Below, one piece after another: positions 39,893-52,470 of a stretch of 64,000 nt of DNA. A program made the position numbers and the translations under genes. Each line of letters opens with the position of its first letter. The first letter of the stretch is position 1. The stretch comes from Leptospiraceae bacterium (GTDB lineage: Bacteria > Spirochaetota > Leptospiria > Leptospirales > Leptospiraceae), in assembly GCA_015075105.1 (NCBI GenBank), contig JABTUZ010000001.1, positions 1,251,001 to 1,315,000 of the forward strand, read 5' to 3'. Below the pieces are notes generated by a model. It made no database searches. It saw only the letters and a list, made by a program, of their open reading frames with translations, and was not told the origin of the DNA.

Positions 39893-41236
39893 ATGGAATA
39901 CAAAGTAAAAAAAAACAACAATGCAACCGCAGATTTAAAGATTACTTTTTCTGCAAATGATATTGAAAAAGGATTTAAAAAAGCTTACGAGTATGCAAAA
40001 TCCAAAGTAAAGATTGACGGTTTTCGCCCCGGGAAGGCTCCCCTTGAGATGGTAGAAAAAATTCTTGGAGACTCTGTAACCGAGGATGCAATCAATATCA
40101 TATTACAAGATGGGTTCAATGAAATCATTGAGGCCCTTACACCTGCTCCGATTCGTTTCCCCCAGTTCAAAATTGAAGATTTTAATAGAAAGAAATCTAT
40201 GATTGCAACTGCTACCTATTTTACACCCGCCGAGGTAGTGTTGAATAAATACAAAAAGTTGAAATACGAAGAAAAAAAACCAAAAATTGCAGATGAAGAT
40301 ATTGCCGAAAAACTGAAAGACATTCAAAATCAGTTGATGAAAACTCAACTCAAAGAAGAAAATGAATTAAGCGAAAATTTTGATATTGTTGAAATTGAAT
40401 ATTCAGTTTCTCCAAATAAAAACAATCTGAGATTTCCGAAGCATGAAAGCGTTCATTTAGTCGCAGAGAAAAAGTTTGAAAAATTCGAGTCACATTTAAT
40501 CGGTGTAAAAGCAGGTCAACAACTAGAATTCACTATTGACACAAGGGATGTTACTGACTCGGAAACCCCTTCAAGTCCTGACGATAAACTTACGTATTCA
40601 GTTAAAGTTTTAGGGATCCAAAAAGTAATTTTACCCGAATTAAATGATGACCTTGCATTAGAATGGGACAATACTCCAAGTCTTGCAGAGTTAAAAGAAA
40701 AAATAAAAAATATTCAATATGGATACATGCAAAAGGAATTAAAATCCATTGCTATGGACGAATTGGCAGACAAGGTCATAGAAGAATCCAAGTTTACGAT
40801 TCCGAGTATCATGATAGACGAGGTTACCAACGATAACTTTCATAGGATGGTTCATTATGCAAATCTTCCCCACATTTCTATGGAAGAATACGCAAAAATG
40901 ATCGATAAACCTTTCAATGAAGTTAAAGAAAATTTTAATAGGAACTCGGAAAAACTTATCAAAGAGTGGGTTAGTCTGCTAAAAATTGCAGAAGAAGAAA
41001 AAATTGAGGTAACGGATGAAGACGTAAATCTTTGGGCAATCCAAGAATCTAATGGAGAAAACCCTGAAAAAATCCTAAAAAAGCTAAAAAAAGAAGGCAA
41101 AGAAGAAAACATAAGAAAAAACCTGCTTTTTAAAAAAGTGAGAAACTTTTTATATGACACAAGTGAAAAAAAATCCACAAAAGAAATTACTTTTTCCGAA
41201 TACATAAAAATCGTAACCAAAATTAGAGAGGTGTGA
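39893..41236 (+). CDS. tig: Trigger factor
   Basis: Ribosome-bound chaperone (with prolyl isomerase domain in most species). The 447-residue length is standard. The N-terminal ribosome-binding domain has the signature [11 protein letters not shown] near residue 44. The middle PPIase-like domain is divergent, and the C-terminal helical arms ([19 protein letters not shown] onward) are clear. It heads the tig-clpP-clpX cluster, the common bacterial order; the next start overlaps or abuts its stop. Confidence 0.94.
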   Translation: MEYKVKKNNNATADLKITFSANDIEKGFKKAYEYAKSKVKIDGFRPGKAPLEMVEKILGDSVTEDAINIILQDGFNEIIEALTPAPIRFPQFKIEDFNRKKSMIATATYFTPAEVVLNKYKKLKYEEKKPKIADEDIAEKLKDIQNQLMKTQLKEENELSENFDIVEIEYSVSPNKNNLRFPKHESVHLVAEKKFEKFESHLIGVKAGQQLEFTIDTRDVTDSETPSSPDDKLTYSVKVLGIQKVILPELNDDLALEWDNTPSLAELKEKIKNIQYGYMQKELKSIAMDELADKVIEESKFTIPSIMIDEVTNDNFHRMVHYANLPHISMEEYAKMIDKPFNEVKENFNRNSEKLIKEWVSLLKIAEEEKIEVTDEDVNLWAIQESNGENPEKILKKLKKEGKEENIRKNLLFKKVRNFLYDTSEKKSTKEITFSEYIKIVTKIREV

Positions 41237-41238
41237 AC

Positions 41239-41844
41239 ATGGCTCTTATGCCTTATGTAATAGAGCAAACCAGTCGGGGAGAAAGACAGTACGATATATT
41301 TTCAAGACTCTTAAAAGATAGAATTATCTTTATCGGAAATGCTATTGATGACGATTACGCCAATGTAATTACGGCTCAGTTGTTATTTTTAGATGCAGAA
41401 AGCCCAGAAAGAGATATTTGGCTTTATATAAATTCTCCCGGAGGCTATGTTTCTTCGGGTCTTGCAATTTATGACACAATGCAATACATCAAATCAGAGG
41501 TAAGAACACTTTGCATAGGACAGGCTTCTTCTATGGCGTCTCTACTACTCGCAGGTGGAGCCAAAGGCAAAAGATCGGCACTACCTCACGCAAGAATCAT
41601 GCTCCACCAACCTTACGGTGGTGCCTCAGGTCAAGCAAGCGACATTGAAATACAAGCAAAAGAAATTTTGCATATAAAAACTACTATGAATCAAATTTAT
41701 CAAAAACATACTGGTAAAACTGCCGAAAATATAGAAAAGGATACAGAAAGAAATTTCTATATGACCGCAGAAGAAGCAAAGAACTATGGTCTAATAGACA
41801 ATGTTGTAATTACTGACAGAAAAAAAGAAAAAACGAAAGGATAA
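41239..41844 (+). CDS. clpP: ATP-dependent Clp protease proteolytic subunit
   Basis: A 201-residue serine peptidase subunit. The triad is visible: Ser98 in GQASSMAS, His123 in MLHQPYGG, and Asp near 172 in the [16 protein letters not shown] region. Length is like mature ClpP, without a long propeptide. I chose ATG at 41239, preceded by GAGAGG, over a GTG two codons upstream; the start lies 2 bases after the tig stop. ClpX is encoded 6 bases downstream. Confidence 0.96.
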   Translation: MALMPYVIEQTSRGERQYDIFSRLLKDRIIFIGNAIDDDYANVITAQLLFLDAESPERDIWLYINSPGGYVSSGLAIYDTMQYIKSEVRTLCIGQASSMASLLLAGGAKGKRSALPHARIMLHQPYGGASGQASDIEIQAKEILHIKTTMNQIYQKHTGKTAENIEKDTERNFYMTAEEAKNYGLIDNVVITDRKKEKTKG

Positions 41845-41850
41845 AATTTT

Positions 41851-43104
41851 TTGAGTAAAAGTAAAAAAAGTTCATCTATGGGAAATGAAAAACTATTTTG
41901 TTCATTTTGCGGTAAAGAACAGGACTCAGTAAAAAGACTCGTTGCAGGGCCCGGAGTCTATATTTGTGACGAATGTATAGCTCTTTGCACAGAAATCATC
42001 GCAGATGATCCTAATCAATCAGATAAGACCTCTACTCTGGGTGATGTCCCAAAACCAAACGAAATCAAAAAAATTTTAGACCAATACGTAATCGGTCAAG
42101 AAGTCGCTAAGAAAGCTCTTTCGGTCGCAGTTTACAACCACTATAAAAGAATTCATTTTAATTTAAAAAAGTCTGATGTAGAATTAGAGAAATCAAATAT
42201 TCTTCTCATTGGTCCGACAGGTAGCGGTAAAACTCTACTGGCTCAAACTCTTGCAAAAATACTAAAAGTACCATTTGCTATTGTAGATGCTACAGCACTT
42301 ACAGAAGCAGGCTATGTAGGAGAAGATGTTGAGAATATTATACTTAAGTTGATTCAAAACGCCGAAAACGATATAAAAAAAGCAGAACTTGGAATCATCT
42401 ATATAGACGAAATTGATAAGATCGCTCGAAAATCAGATAGTGCTTCTATTACACGAGATGTTAGTGGCGAAGGTGTACAACAGGCTTTGTTAAAAATTAT
42501 CGAAGGAACTCTAGCAAACGTTCCTCCTCAAGGCGGTCGAAAGCACCCTCATCAGGATTATATTTCTATTGATACCAAAAATATTTTATTTATATGCGGT
42601 GGAGCATTTGTAGATTTAGACAGGATTGTGAAAGCAAGAACTGGTGTTAAGGTGATCGGATTTAGTTCTGACAATAAAGAAGCCTCAAAAGAAGATACAC
42701 TAAAAGAAGTGATCCCAGAAGATTTACTAAAATTTGGTTTAATTCCTGAATTCGTTGGACGACTTCCAATTCTTGCAACCTTAGACGAAATTAATGTTGA
42801 AACAATGAAAAAAATCTTTACCGAGCCTAAAAACTCTATCATGAAGCAATACATTAAAATGTTTGAGCTTGAGAATGTAAAACTCAAATTTACAGAAGGA
42901 GCAATTTCAGCAATTGCAGAATTAGCTTTGAAAAGAGAATCCGGCGCAAGAGGACTCAGGGCTATCATTGAAGATACGATGATGGAATTAATGTTTCAGA
43001 TTCCATCCAGAACAGATATTGTAGAAGTTGTAATTACAGAAGAAGTGATTCAACGAAAAGAAGCTCCGGTATTGATTTTAAAATCTGAAGAAAAAATAGC
43101 CTAA
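41851..43104 (+). CDS. clpX: ATP-dependent Clp protease ATPase subunit ClpX
   Basis: AAA+ unfoldase delivering substrates to ClpP. The N-terminal zinc domain has CSFCG and CDECI (Cys4). Walker [13 protein letters not shown] lies near residue 120, Walker [11 protein letters not shown] near 182, then a sensor region and [14 protein letters not shown] near 370, and the GFSSDNKE region. The pore loop is GYVGEDV. 417 residues is normal. Start is TTG at 41851 with GAAAGGA about 10 bases upstream; an ATG nine codons later has no ribosome site. Confidence 0.96.
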   Translation: MSKSKKSSSMGNEKLFCSFCGKEQDSVKRLVAGPGVYICDECIALCTEIIADDPNQSDKTSTLGDVPKPNEIKKILDQYVIGQEVAKKALSVAVYNHYKRIHFNLKKSDVELEKSNILLIGPTGSGKTLLAQTLAKILKVPFAIVDATALTEAGYVGEDVENIILKLIQNAENDIKKAELGIIYIDEIDKIARKSDSASITRDVSGEGVQQALLKIIEGTLANVPPQGGRKHPHQDYISIDTKNILFICGGAFVDLDRIVKARTGVKVIGFSSDNKEASKEDTLKEVIPEDLLKFGLIPEFVGRLPILATLDEINVETMKKIFTEPKNSIMKQYIKMFELENVKLKFTEGAISAIAELALKRESGARGLRAIIEDTMMELMFQIPSRTDIVEVVITEEVIQRKEAPVLILKSEEKIA

Positions 43105-43291
43105 ACCTATTCTACAGCGTATGTGAAAATTCACTGTTAAATTTACAATATTCAAAAACTGTACCAACTCTATTTCAATAATTCTAAATTTTTATAGAAA
43201 TTTTTGAATTATTCTGAAATTTATAACAAAAATTTACGGTAAAGATTCATAATGTTTATAAAACTGACTTAACAGCTAAAAATTATGTCCC

Positions 43292-46200
43292 ATGAAAGAA
43301 TCTGATTTTACACATTTGCATCTGCACACTACCTACTCCATGTTAGATGGAGCTATAAGAATACCTGAGTTAATGAAACACGTAAAAAAACTCGGGATGA
43401 GCGCAGTCGCTATGACCGATCACGGTAATATGTTTGGGGCAATTGAATTTTACAGAGAAGCTACTAAAGAAGGGATTAAACCAATCATTGGGTGTGAATT
43501 TTACGTTTCACCAAACAGATCAGAGGAAAGAGAATTAGACAGTATTCCTGATGGAAGTGCTTACCACCTAATTTTATTAGTCAAAGATGAAATCGGCTAT
43601 AAAAATATTTTGAAATTAGCAAGTAGATCCTACACAGAAGGATTTTATAAAAAAGCCAGAATAGATTACGAGCTTTTAGAATCCCACAGCGAAGGGTTGG
43701 TCTGTCTTTCAGCTTGTCTTGCTGGAGAAATCCCAAGAAAAGCTATGGAAGGTAAGGACAAAGAAGCAATTCAGTTGGCAGGAAAGCTGCATGAAATTTT
43801 CAGGAAAGAAGACTTCTATCTTGAAATTCAAAAACATGGGATAAAAGAGCAAGAAATTGTTGCAAAATCCTTAATAGAATATTCAAAGAACAATAATATT
43901 CCACTTGTACTGACAAACGATTCTCACTTCTTAACCAAGGAAGACCATTCCGCACAAGATATTTTACTCAGAATAGGACTACAAAAAAAAATTGACGAAG
44001 AATTAAAATTTGGATTTAACCCAGAATTTTTTGTAAAAAGCCCGGAAGAAATGAGTCTTTTGTATCCAGAAATTCCTGAAGCCTTTTTAAAAACTCTTGA
44101 AATTCGAGACAAGTGCAACCTGAAACTCAGCTTCGGAAATCACCTCTTACCAGAATTCGACGTACCAAAAGGATACAATAGCGAAACTTACTTAGAAGAA
44201 TTAGTCAATGAAGGAATTAAGAAAAGATATTCCCATATAACAAAAGAAATCCAAGATAGAGTAAATTTTGAAATGGATACGATCCGAAAAATGAATTTTT
44301 CCGGGTATTTTTTAATTGTACAGGATTATATAGAATTTGCAAGAAGAGAAAAAATACCGGTCGGACCTGGTAGAGGCTCTGCCGCCGGCTCAATTGTTTC
44401 CTACGCCATAGGAATGACCAATGTTGACCCATTAAGATACAACCTGCTATTTGAAAGATTTCTCAACCCGGACAGAAAAGATATGCCCGACGTTGACACA
44501 GACTTTTGTGTGGAAAGAAGAGAAGAAGTTATCAACTACATCAAGTCAAAATACGGTGAAGAAAGAGTAGGTCAAATAGTCACATTTTCTTCTTTGGCTG
44601 CAAAAGCTGCGTTGAAAGACGTTGCACGGGTTTTAAATATAAGCTATGCAGAGTCCAATGAAATAAGTAAAGCATTTCCGGGTAAGCCTGGAACGTCTAT
44701 AAAGTCAGCCTTAGAAATATCTAAAGACCTAAGAGAGTTTCAAAATAAAAATGAAACTAACCAGAAGCTATTTGCAATTGCAGATAGATTGGAAGGAAAC
44801 TTTCGCCAACCCGGAAGGCACGCTGCCGGTGTTGTTATATCCCCCTACCCATTAGAAGAAGTTGTACCTTTATCTACAGTCGCCGAAAAAGGGAAAAGTG
44901 GAAGAGCAATAGTAACCCAATACGATAAAGACAACTTAGAGAGTGTCGGTCTAATCAAAATGGATATTTTAGGTCTGAACAACCTCACAACGATTGACTA
45001 TGCAGTAAAGCTCATCGAAAAAAGAAAAAACATCAAAATTCAAATTGATGAAATTCCTTTAGACGATAGTGCCACATTCACCCTCCTGAAAAAAGCGAAT
45101 ACACTAGGAATATTTCAGTTAGAATCACCAGGGATCACTGACCTTGTTGCAAAAAGCCAAGTAAAAACGTTTGAAGAGATTGTTGCACTCATTGCTCTAT
45201 ATCGTCCGGGGCCTATGGAATCTGGAATGTTACAAGACTATTTGGATCGAAAAAGTGGAAAACAAAAAGTCACCTATCCTCACGAAAGCTGTGAAACTGT
45301 TTTAAAAGAGACCTTTGGAGTTGCGGTTTATCAAGAACAAGTGATGAGTATCTCCAGAATTGTGGGAGGGTTCACTATGGGTGAATCCGATATGCTTCGC
45401 AAGGCTATGGCAAAAAAGAAGGCTGAGCTTATGGAGCCGCTTAGAAAAAAATTTATAGAAGGCGCAATACAAAAAGGTCATTCAGAAAAATTTGCCAAAG
45501 AATTATTTGATTTATTGGAAAAGTTCGGTGGGTATGGGTTCAACAAGTCCCACTCTGTAGCTTATGCTTTAATTACATATCAAACTGCTTATTTAAAAGC
45601 AAATTATCCAACAGAATACTTTACGGCTCTTTTAATTACTGGAAACGGCGATACCTCTACAATTGTTAAATACGTAAATAACGCAAGAGAAATGGGAATT
45701 AAAATCTTAAACCCGGATGTAAACGAATCAGATTCAAATTTTACTATTCCAGAAGACAATACAATTCGATTTGGTTTATCTGCATTGAAAGGAGTCGGAG
45801 AATTAGCCAGTGAAAATATAATCTTGGCAAGAAAAGACAAAAAGTCTTTTTCAAATTTCATGGAATTTTTAACGAGTATCGATCTCCGATTGGTAAACAA
45901 AAAAGTATTTGAAGCTCTGATCCAAGCAGGAGCATTGGACTCATTCGGTTATACCCGAAAATGCCTATTCAACTCTTTAGACCAGATTACAAATTATGCC
46001 ATAAAAGAGCAAGAAAGGAAATCGGAAGGGCAAATTTCTCTTTTTGAAATGAGCGACAATGAATCTATTTCTTTAAATATACCCAAAAGTTCAGAAGAAT
46101 GGGGCTTGGACGAAAAATTAAAAAATGAAAAATTGATTACTGGCTTTTTCTTATCCGGTCACCCGTTGGATAAGTTCAAATTCAAACTAAAAAATCTCCC

Positions 46201-46798
46201 AACTTCAACGATTGAGAAAATTGACAATGTAAACTCCGGATCGAATATAGAGCTTGCAGGGATTATAACAAAACCTCAGTTGAAGCTCACCAAAAAAAAT
46301 GAAGAATTTATGAATTTCAAATTAGAAGACTATACCGGTGAAATTGATTGTACGATTTTTCCAAAGACTTACCAGAAATTCAAGGAATTGCTTAAAGAAG
46401 ACAACCCGGTCTTTCTAAAAGGAATTTTAGAAAAAGTAGAAGTTGGAGAATCTGATTTAAGAGGTCAGGTAATCGTAAACTCTATGGAAATTTTATCTGA
46501 AGACAGCCTCGAAAAAAGATTAGAAAGATCTCTTCATATTAAAATTGACACTACAGATTTTGCAAATACTGAGCTTGTAATGCGACTGTATTCGATCTTA
46601 ACTTCGTTTAAAGGAGACTCTTCAGTTTTCTTTCACCTATTGCAATCCTCTACAGAGAAAAAAGTAATCAAAGCGCACCCACACTACTCTATAGAGCCGA
46701 CCAACGAGCTGATGATGAGACTTACAGAAATTCTGGGAGATGGTACTGTATTCTGTTCGGTGGGTGAAGAGTTAAAAAGTTATTCAAAAAAAATTTAA
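43292..46798 (+). CDS. dnaE: DNA polymerase III alpha subunit
   Basis: Replicative polymerase catalytic subunit, 1168 residues, of the DnaE1 length. The N-terminal PHP domain opens [16 protein letters not shown] and [10 protein letters not shown]. The polymerase core has [32 protein letters not shown] (catalytic Asp residues), [16 protein letters not shown] and [17 protein letters not shown]. The C-terminal OB fold ([22 protein letters not shown]) follows. It is preceded by 187 bases with no gene and converges with ilvN. Confidence 0.97.
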   Translation: MKESDFTHLHLHTTYSMLDGAIRIPELMKHVKKLGMSAVAMTDHGNMFGAIEFYREATKEGIKPIIGCEFYVSPNRSEERELDSIPDGSAYHLILLVKDEIGYKNILKLASRSYTEGFYKKARIDYELLESHSEGLVCLSACLAGEIPRKAMEGKDKEAIQLAGKLHEIFRKEDFYLEIQKHGIKEQEIVAKSLIEYSKNNNIPLVLTNDSHFLTKEDHSAQDILLRIGLQKKIDEELKFGFNPEFFVKSPEEMSLLYPEIPEAFLKTLEIRDKCNLKLSFGNHLLPEFDVPKGYNSETYLEELVNEGIKKRYSHITKEIQDRVNFEMDTIRKMNFSGYFLIVQDYIEFARREKIPVGPGRGSAAGSIVSYAIGMTNVDPLRYNLLFERFLNPDRKDMPDVDTDFCVERREEVINYIKSKYGEERVGQIVTFSSLAAKAALKDVARVLNISYAESNEISKAFPGKPGTSIKSALEISKDLREFQNKNETNQKLFAIADRLEGNFRQPGRHAAGVVISPYPLEEVVPLSTVAEKGKSGRAIVTQYDKDNLESVGLIKMDILGLNNLTTIDYAVKLIEKRKNIKIQIDEIPLDDSATFTLLKKANTLGIFQLESPGITDLVAKSQVKTFEEIVALIALYRPGPMESGMLQDYLDRKSGKQKVTYPHESCETVLKETFGVAVYQEQVMSISRIVGGFTMGESDMLRKAMAKKKAELMEPLRKKFIEGAIQKGHSEKFAKELFDLLEKFGGYGFNKSHSVAYALITYQTAYLKANYPTEYFTALLITGNGDTSTIVKYVNNAREMGIKILNPDVNESDSNFTIPEDNTIRFGLSALKGVGELASENIILARKDKKSFSNFMEFLTSIDLRLVNKKVFEALIQAGALDSFGYTRKCLFNSLDQITNYAIKEQERKSEGQISLFEMSDNESISLNIPKSSEEWGLDEKLKNEKLITGFFLSGHPLDKFKFKLKNLPTSTIEKIDNVNSGSNIELAGIITKPQLKLTKKNEEFMNFKLEDYTGEIDCTIFPKTYQKFKELLKEDNPVFLKGILEKVEVGESDLRGQVIVNSMEILSEDSLEKRLERSLHIKIDTTDFANTELVMRLYSILTSFKGDSSVFFHLLQSSTEKKVIKAHPHYSIEPTNELMMRLTEILGDGTVFCSVGEELKSYSKKI

Positions 46799-46800
46799 CT

Positions 46801-47286
46801 CTACCACTCTTTAGTTTGATAAGGAAGTGCAATTTGACCTGTTCTTGCAATCTCGCTAATTCCGAATTTCTTCAACATTAAGATAATTGCATTTACTTGT
46901 CTTGAGCTTCCAGCAAACTCTACCATGAGAGACTCATCGGTCATATCTACTATCTTTGCTTGAAACACTTCACAAATAGAAATAATTTCAAATCTTGTAG
47001 AATTTGTTGACTTTATAGTCATTAGCACAAGCTCTCTTGTTAAAGATTCATGGTAGGCAAGATCCACTACTTTCAATACATCGGTCAATTTTAATAGTTG
47101 ATTTTTTACCTGACCTACAACCGCTTCATCTCCATTCACAACTATTGTCATACAGGAAATTTCAGGGTTGTCTGTTACGCCCACAGCGATCGAATCAATA
47201 TTGTATCCTCGGCGTGTAAATAAACCGGATACATGACTCATTACACCCGGATGATTATTTACTAAAATACTAATTACGTGTTTCAT
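46801..47286 (-). CDS. ilvN: Acetolactate synthase small (regulatory) subunit
   Basis: A 161-residue regulatory subunit that raises activity and gives valine feedback. The N-terminal ACT domain reads [29 protein letters not shown], the standard valine-site sequence, and the second ACT-like half follows ([15 protein letters not shown]). It overlaps the ilvB stop by 17 bases. Confidence 0.95.
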   Translation of the reverse strand: MKHVISILVNNHPGVMSHVSGLFTRRGYNIDSIAVGVTDNPEISCMTIVVNGDEAVVGQVKNQLLKLTDVLKVVDLAYHESLTRELVLMTIKSTNSTRFEIISICEVFQAKIVDMTDESLMVEFAGSSRQVNAIILMLKKFGISEIARTGQIALPYQTKEW

Positions 47287-48988
47287 TTTCTGTACTCTTA
47301 ATCCCTTGAAATTCTATTATATCTTTTGCTGATTTTCCTGAAGGTATCATCGGATACACTTTTTCCAAAGATGGAATCACTACTTCCAATAAGGCTGAAT
47401 TATCGTCTTTCAGAAAAAATTCGAGTGCATTATCTATCTCATCTTTCTTTGAAATTTTCATAGACGGGATTCCGTAGCCCTCTGCGACTTTCATAAAATT
47501 GGGATTAAAATCCCACCCTGAATTAGAGTATCTTTCGTCGTAGAAAAGCTCCTGCCACTGTCTAACCATTCCCAAAAATCCATTATTAAAGATAAGAATT
47601 TTTACGCCTACCTTATACATGGATATAGTGCCAAGCTCTTGTATGTTCATCTGAATAGAGCCGTCCCCTGAAACACAAATTACGGTTTTCTTTGGATTCC
47701 CAATTTTGGCTCCGATGGCTGCCGGAAGACCATAACCCATGGTGCCCAACCCACCCGAAGTCAACCAATGGTTTGGCTCGTCGAATTTATAATATTGTGC
47801 CGCCCACATTTGGTGCTGACCAACGTCGGTTGCAACAATTGCTTTGCCTTTTGTCTTTTCGTAAAGTTTTTCCAAAAAATACTGTGGTCTGACAGAATCA
47901 CCTGAATTGTCATACTTTAATGGATGATTTTTTTTCAATTCCTGAATTCTATTTTTCCACTCTTTTCTTTCTATTTTTTCCACTAAAGGAATTAGAGAAT
48001 TCAAAACTTCTTTTAAATCTCCGTGAATGGCGTAGTCAACGAATATTCTTTTATTGAACTCTGCAACATCTATATCTATGTGAGCAATTTTTGCCAAAGG
48101 AGCAAATTCACCGAGTTTTGTAGCTACCCTGTCGTCAAACCTTGCACCCAGATTCAATAAAAAATCGCACTCCATGACTGCCTGATTCGCATATACAGTT
48201 CCGTGCATTCCGAGCATCCCAAGCGATAGTTCGTGGGTTCCCGGAAATGCTCCAAGCCCCATTAAAGTAGTCGTAACAGGGATATCTACTTTTTCTGCTA
48301 ACTTCAAAATTTCTTTATACGCACCAGAGCTAATTGCTCCACCACCTACATAAAGAACAGGCTTCTTGGATTTGTTAATCCCTTCTGCCAAAGATTTTAT
48401 ATCACCTGTTATCCCAAATTTTTCATAATGGTGGGGATCTATTTTTAAATCTTTGGGCTTATGAATTTTGGTAGTCTTCACTTGCACATCTTTTGGGAAA
48501 TCCAAAAGTACAGGGCCCGGTCTTCCACCAAGCGCAATCTTCCACGCTTCCTCAAAATGTCTGGAAACCTCATCTACATTTTTTAATAGTGCATTGTATT
48601 TAGTAATGGGTATTGTAATCCCATAAATGTCTGCTTCCTGAAAAGCATCTGTTCCGATTAAGTCCGTAGCCACCTGCCCGGTAATTGCCAAAACTGGAAT
48701 AGAATCCATCTTTGCGTCTGCAAGCCCGGTCACTAAATTTGTAGCTCCGGGTCCTGATGTTACTATACACACACCAACCTTCCCTGTGGAACGAGCGTAT
48801 CCTTCCGCCATGTGGATTGCTCCTTGCTCATGGCGCACTAAAATATGTTTGATCGAGCTTCTCAACATCTCGTCATAGAATGGCAGTATCGCTCCACCGG
48901 GATAACCAAAACAAATATCTACTCCCTTTTCCTGCAAAAGCTCAATCATTAGCTTTGCACCAGACAATAATTCTTCTTTTTTTTCCAT
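47270..48988 (-). CDS. ilvB: Acetolactate synthase large subunit
   Basis: ThDP- and FAD-dependent enzyme making acetolactate (valine, leucine) or acetohydroxybutyrate (isoleucine). Landmarks: [16 protein letters not shown], the catalytic Glu in [43 protein letters not shown], and the ThDP motif [14 protein letters not shown] plus [13 protein letters not shown] put the start at ATG 48988 (about 573 residues); a TTG at 49030 adds 14 residues with no homology or ribosome site. With CimA supplying 2-oxobutyrate, it sits in the isoleucine route. Confidence 0.95.
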   Translation of the reverse strand: MEKKEELLSGAKLMIELLQEKGVDICFGYPGGAILPFYDEMLRSSIKHILVRHEQGAIHMAEGYARSTGKVGVCIVTSGPGATNLVTGLADAKMDSIPVLAITGQVATDLIGTDAFQEADIYGITIPITKYNALLKNVDEVSRHFEEAWKIALGGRPGPVLLDFPKDVQVKTTKIHKPKDLKIDPHHYEKFGITGDIKSLAEGINKSKKPVLYVGGGAISSGAYKEILKLAEKVDIPVTTTLMGLGAFPGTHELSLGMLGMHGTVYANQAVMECDFLLNLGARFDDRVATKLGEFAPLAKIAHIDIDVAEFNKRIFVDYAIHGDLKEVLNSLIPLVEKIERKEWKNRIQELKKNHPLKYDNSGDSVRPQYFLEKLYEKTKGKAIVATDVGQHQMWAAQYYKFDEPNHWLTSGGLGTMGYGLPAAIGAKIGNPKKTVICVSGDGSIQMNIQELGTISMYKVGVKILIFNNGFLGMVRQWQELFYDERYSNSGWDFNPNFMKVAEGYGIPSMKISKKDEIDNALEFFLKDDNSALLEVVIPSLEKVYPMIPSGKSAKDIIEFQGIKSTENETRN

Positions 48989-49135
48989 ATTCACCACTTT
49001 TTGACTTACTTTTTTATGAAGTATGTTCAATTAAAACAATCATTTTACTAATAAAATCAAAAGAAATTTATAAATTTCTTTCTTATAATATCATAGAAAT
49101 TTGACCTGTGTGAAGTCAATAGAATATTGGTTATA

Positions 49136-50245
49136 ATGAATAGTTCAGAAGTTGCAAACACCGAAGAAGAAAAATTCAATAAGGTAAAAAGCCTCGCAAA
49201 GGATGCCTATCGTTTCTTAGACCAAAAAAAATTCGATGAAGCCAAGATTCGCTTAGACGAGCTTATAGAAACCGATCCTACAAATACTTACGGATTAGTT
49301 GGGCTGGGGGATCTTAACTATAAAACAAAAAATTATGATGAAGCAATCAAGTATTATAGAGAATGTTTGAAGTGGGACAACACAAATAAATTTTCTATCA
49401 TGGGGCTTATGAACTGCTACCGTGAAATGAAACAACTAAAGTCAGTAATTCAGATTGCAGAAGAGTTCAAATCTCTTACAGTTTCTGATGCCTCCATCCT
49501 TAGTCGAGTTGCAGATGCACACAGAAAATTAAAAAATTTTAAAGAGTCGGAAAACTATTATATGTCTGCTTTGCAAATCAACCCACGAGATCAGTACGTT
49601 ATTGTAGGGATTGGTCATTTGTATTTTGCCTGTCAGAGATACCAAGACGCAATTCTATGGTGGGAAAAGTTAGTTGATATCCAACCCCACAATATCAAAA
49701 TTTTAACAGAGATTGGAAATAGTTACAGAAAAATTAAAAATTTTGATAAGGCTATAGAATACTACGAAAGAGCCAAGAAGTTAGACAAAGGTAATTTTTT
49801 TGCGTTGTACGGTCTTGCCGAGTCTTATCGAGGAAACAAAGACTTTAAAAAAGCAATCGTGCTCTGGGAAGAAATTCTAAAAAATGATCCGGACAATAAA
49901 TTAATTCTAAATAGGTACGCAGACAGTCTTCGTGGTCTTGGGAAATACGATAAGGCGTTGGAGTGCTTTGATAAAATTCTACAATCCAACGACGACTATT
50001 ATGCAAAACTCGGAAAAGCATCCACTCTTGCCTTGAAAGGGAAAGACAGTAAAGCAGAAGAAATCTACGTTTCACTCAAAGATCAAAATCCTTTAGATTG
50101 GAGACCTGTAATAGAGCTTGCCGAACTCTGGTGCAATAACGGGAAAAAAGAAAAAGCTCTTGACCTCTTAAAAGAGTTTCATAAAAATAATCCTGCAAAT
50201 GCAGAGGTCGGTCTAAAAATCGACCAGCTTTTAGATCAAGGTTGA
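49136..50245 (+). CDS. Tetratricopeptide-repeat protein
   Basis: A 369-residue soluble protein made of about nine TPR units; good ones are [60 protein letters not shown] and [20 protein letters not shown]. No signal peptide is present. TPR stacks bind other proteins, and no partner is evident. Start is ATG at 49136; a TTG three codons upstream is possible. It overlaps the convergent P83/100 gene by 10 bases at the 3-prime end. Confidence 0.87.
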   Translation: MNSSEVANTEEEKFNKVKSLAKDAYRFLDQKKFDEAKIRLDELIETDPTNTYGLVGLGDLNYKTKNYDEAIKYYRECLKWDNTNKFSIMGLMNCYREMKQLKSVIQIAEEFKSLTVSDASILSRVADAHRKLKNFKESENYYMSALQINPRDQYVIVGIGHLYFACQRYQDAILWWEKLVDIQPHNIKILTEIGNSYRKIKNFDKAIEYYERAKKLDKGNFFALYGLAESYRGNKDFKKAIVLWEEILKNDPDNKLILNRYADSLRGLGKYDKALECFDKILQSNDDYYAKLGKASTLALKGKDSKAEEIYVSLKDQNPLDWRPVIELAELWCNNGKKEKALDLLKEFHKNNPANAEVGLKIDQLLDQG

Positions 50246-51858
50246 ATTTTTTTTAATAGCTTTAAATCATCCTTTTTGAATATCTTAATTTCTGTATTCG
50301 ATGAATCTTCTTTGCCTGTGATATAAATTTTTGAACCATAGAAAGTAACATTGGAATTGGGTCCAACCTCGCTATCTGATCTCAATACTCTTTTTAATTC
50401 TTTGTCAAACTTTGCAAAATACACTTTCCCATTTTCTTCTTCAAATGCGTAAAGTTCTTCCCCTTTTATAATCATGGGAGTTCTCCAAAATACATTGACC
50501 TCACTCATCTTCACCAATTTCAAAGAATCTTTGTCGATAAATGTAAGTTTGTGATTTTTTGAATGACTGTCTTGAAAACCTATAAGAAGCACCTTATCTG
50601 AGAAAATTTCAAAAGTTCTTCCGCAAATATTATTAAACTCCCCCTTCATAATAGAATCGTCTTTCTCGGGATCCAATACGTGCATCTCGTTATTATAGTG
50701 ACCTTGATCCAAATACTTTAGAGTTTTCAAAAAAAGAATTTTTCCACCAACTACGTTTTTATCGAACTCTGTCTTTTTTTTCTCTTCTTCCTTAACTTTT
50801 TCAAGCTCTTTCTTTGTAGCTTCTAATTCTTTTTTGGTTTGCTCTGCTGTTGGATCCTCCTTTTTTGATTTAGAAGGCTCACTTGTGGTTTCTTTCTTTT
50901 CGGACTTTTCTTCTTTTTTTACGATCTTCTCTTCCTTCTTTTCTATTTCTTTTTTTTCTTTTTCAACCGAGTCTTTTTCTTTTTTAACTTCCTCTTTCTT
51001 TGCCTCTTCTTTTTTGATTTCTTCTTTATTCTTCTCTGGATCTTTTTTTAATTCGGTTTCTCTTTTATTGATTTCTGTTTCTTTTTTGGCAATTTGTTCT
51101 TCTTTTTTTCTGATTTCTTCCTTCTTCTTTTCAATCTGCTTTTTTTCTTCGGTATTTTTTTTCTTTACTACATCGTCAAACTTGCTTTTATCTTCTTTCC
51201 CATTTTCTTTTTTCTCGATAACTTTATTCACTTCTTTTTCTAATTCATCTAAAGTTACGTCTTTCTTTTTATCCTTTAAAATATTTTTCTCAACCGGAAT
51301 CAAAATTTGAGTTTTGCCTTTCCACTCTCTATATGTTTTGGATATTCCAATTTTATTTTTATCGAGAGCACCTACTACATCTTTATTGTATCTCTTTTGG
51401 ATATAGCTTAAATTTCCCCTGTGCATCGCATTGTAATACAATATATACAAAGCAATCGTATCCGAATCAGACTCTTTGTATTCAAATGTATTTTGAATAT
51501 ACCCTGATAAAATTCTCTGAATAGAGTGAATATGCCCAAAGTTTGAATGTTCAGTAAGAGAGATAATATCTGCTCCAAATTGAATATCATCAGTTGCATT
51601 AATTCTTTTTACACTGACACCATTTCTTGAGTGTTTACTGTCTGGTTTTTTTTCCAGATTAATGGACAGGGATTTACCGACCTCGATATCCTTTTCCCTT
51701 GACCCTTCACTCGCCTTACGTGAGGTTCTATTTTGAAATTGAATCTTTTTTGAGGAGCGGACTTCTTTCTCGCTTAGTTTAGAATTTTCTTGACCAAAAA
51801 TTGGGATTTGCAAAATAAAAATACACACTGTTATAGATAGAATCTTGGTTAAAAACAT
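50236..51858 (-). CDS. P83/100-family spirochaetal protein with a highly charged coiled-coil
   Basis: Homologue-like to Borrelia P83/100: a signal peptide ([11 protein letters not shown]), an N-terminal domain ([20 protein letters not shown] and [11 protein letters not shown]), a long Lys/Glu coiled-coil (residues about 205-365) and a C-terminal beta domain ([20 protein letters not shown], then [14 protein letters not shown]). Such proteins are surface or periplasmic antigens with unclear roles. ATG 51858 with AAAGG upstream gives a clean signal peptide; an upstream TTG/ATG adds residues without support. About 540 residues. Confidence 0.82.
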   Translation of the reverse strand: MFLTKILSITVCIFILQIPIFGQENSKLSEKEVRSSKKIQFQNRTSRKASEGSREKDIEVGKSLSINLEKKPDSKHSRNGVSVKRINATDDIQFGADIISLTEHSNFGHIHSIQRILSGYIQNTFEYKESDSDTIALYILYYNAMHRGNLSYIQKRYNKDVVGALDKNKIGISKTYREWKGKTQILIPVEKNILKDKKKDVTLDELEKEVNKVIEKKENGKEDKSKFDDVVKKKNTEEKKQIEKKKEEIRKKEEQIAKKETEINKRETELKKDPEKNKEEIKKEEAKKEEVKKEKDSVEKEKKEIEKKEEKIVKKEEKSEKKETTSEPSKSKKEDPTAEQTKKELEATKKELEKVKEEEKKKTEFDKNVVGGKILFLKTLKYLDQGHYNNEMHVLDPEKDDSIMKGEFNNICGRTFEIFSDKVLLIGFQDSHSKNHKLTFIDKDSLKLVKMSEVNVFWRTPMIIKGEELYAFEEENGKVYFAKFDKELKRVLRSDSEVGPNSNVTFYGSKIYITGKEDSSNTEIKIFKKDDLKLLKKIQP

Positions 51859-52142
51859 AGCCCCTGCCTTTTTATGATAAACCTGATTCACCAAACAGAC
51901 TGCACCTTAATGGAAAATCAAGAAAACAATTTTTTCTTATTAATTATCGGAGAATTTTGTAAATAGAAATAAAACCTTATACCGTAATTTCCAAAAAAAT
52001 TAATTTTTTTTATAAATTGAATTTTTCTTTTTTTTATGAAAAATTCGTATTCAGATGACGATACACCAACAGATTTTTAACAATAATAAAAATATTGCAA
52101 TTTGAAGAAGTTGTATTTAATTAATATTTTGGAGAAAAAAAT

Positions 52143-52430
52143 ATGCCCATCCGAGAAATTTATATTAGAAAAATGCGTTTTGAAGAAGCGAAATATAAAT
52201 TGGATAGAGAAATTCAAGAAGCGTTTATGAATGGGGAGACATTTGTTGAAGTTGTACATGGAATCGGAGAAGGGATTTTAAAAAAATTAGTTGAAACCTA
52301 TATAAAAGAAAATGATTTCTTAAAAATTTACAACACAGAAAATTTTATCATTCCAAATCCCGGAAGCACAAAAGTAGAAATATTAGGAATAGACAAACAA
52401 AAGATCAGTAAATTAAAAAAGAGAATCTAA
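52143..52430 (+). CDS. Stand-alone Smr domain protein
   Basis: A 95-residue protein equal to one Smr domain (the MutS2 C-terminal nuclease domain): it opens IYIRKMRFEEAKYKLDREI and has the core VEVVHGIGEGILKKLV, matching HGxGxGxLr. The usual LDLHG motif is replaced by IYIRKMR, so one conserved acidic/His position is missing, which may weaken nicking. GGAG 8 bases before ATG. Confidence 0.85.
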   Translation: MPIREIYIRKMRFEEAKYKLDREIQEAFMNGETFVEVVHGIGEGILKKLVETYIKENDFLKIYNTENFIIPNPGSTKVEILGIDKQKISKLKKRI

Positions 52431-52470
52431 AACAATAGACTAAACTAAATACGGAAAAAATCTGGACTCT

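Noticed and set aside
43177-43213. AATAATTC / GAATTATT hairpin after clpX
   Set aside because: No T run follows and the arms are only A/T-rich; could be chance in this composition.
49101-49137. TTGACC and TATAAT before the TPR gene
   Set aside because: The two boxes are 25 bases apart, too far for a sigma-70 promoter, and TATAAT overlaps the ATG.
50834-51310. 158-codon plus-strand frame rich in Ser and Phe
   Set aside because: It is the antisense shadow of the Lys/Glu coiled-coil of the P83/100 gene.
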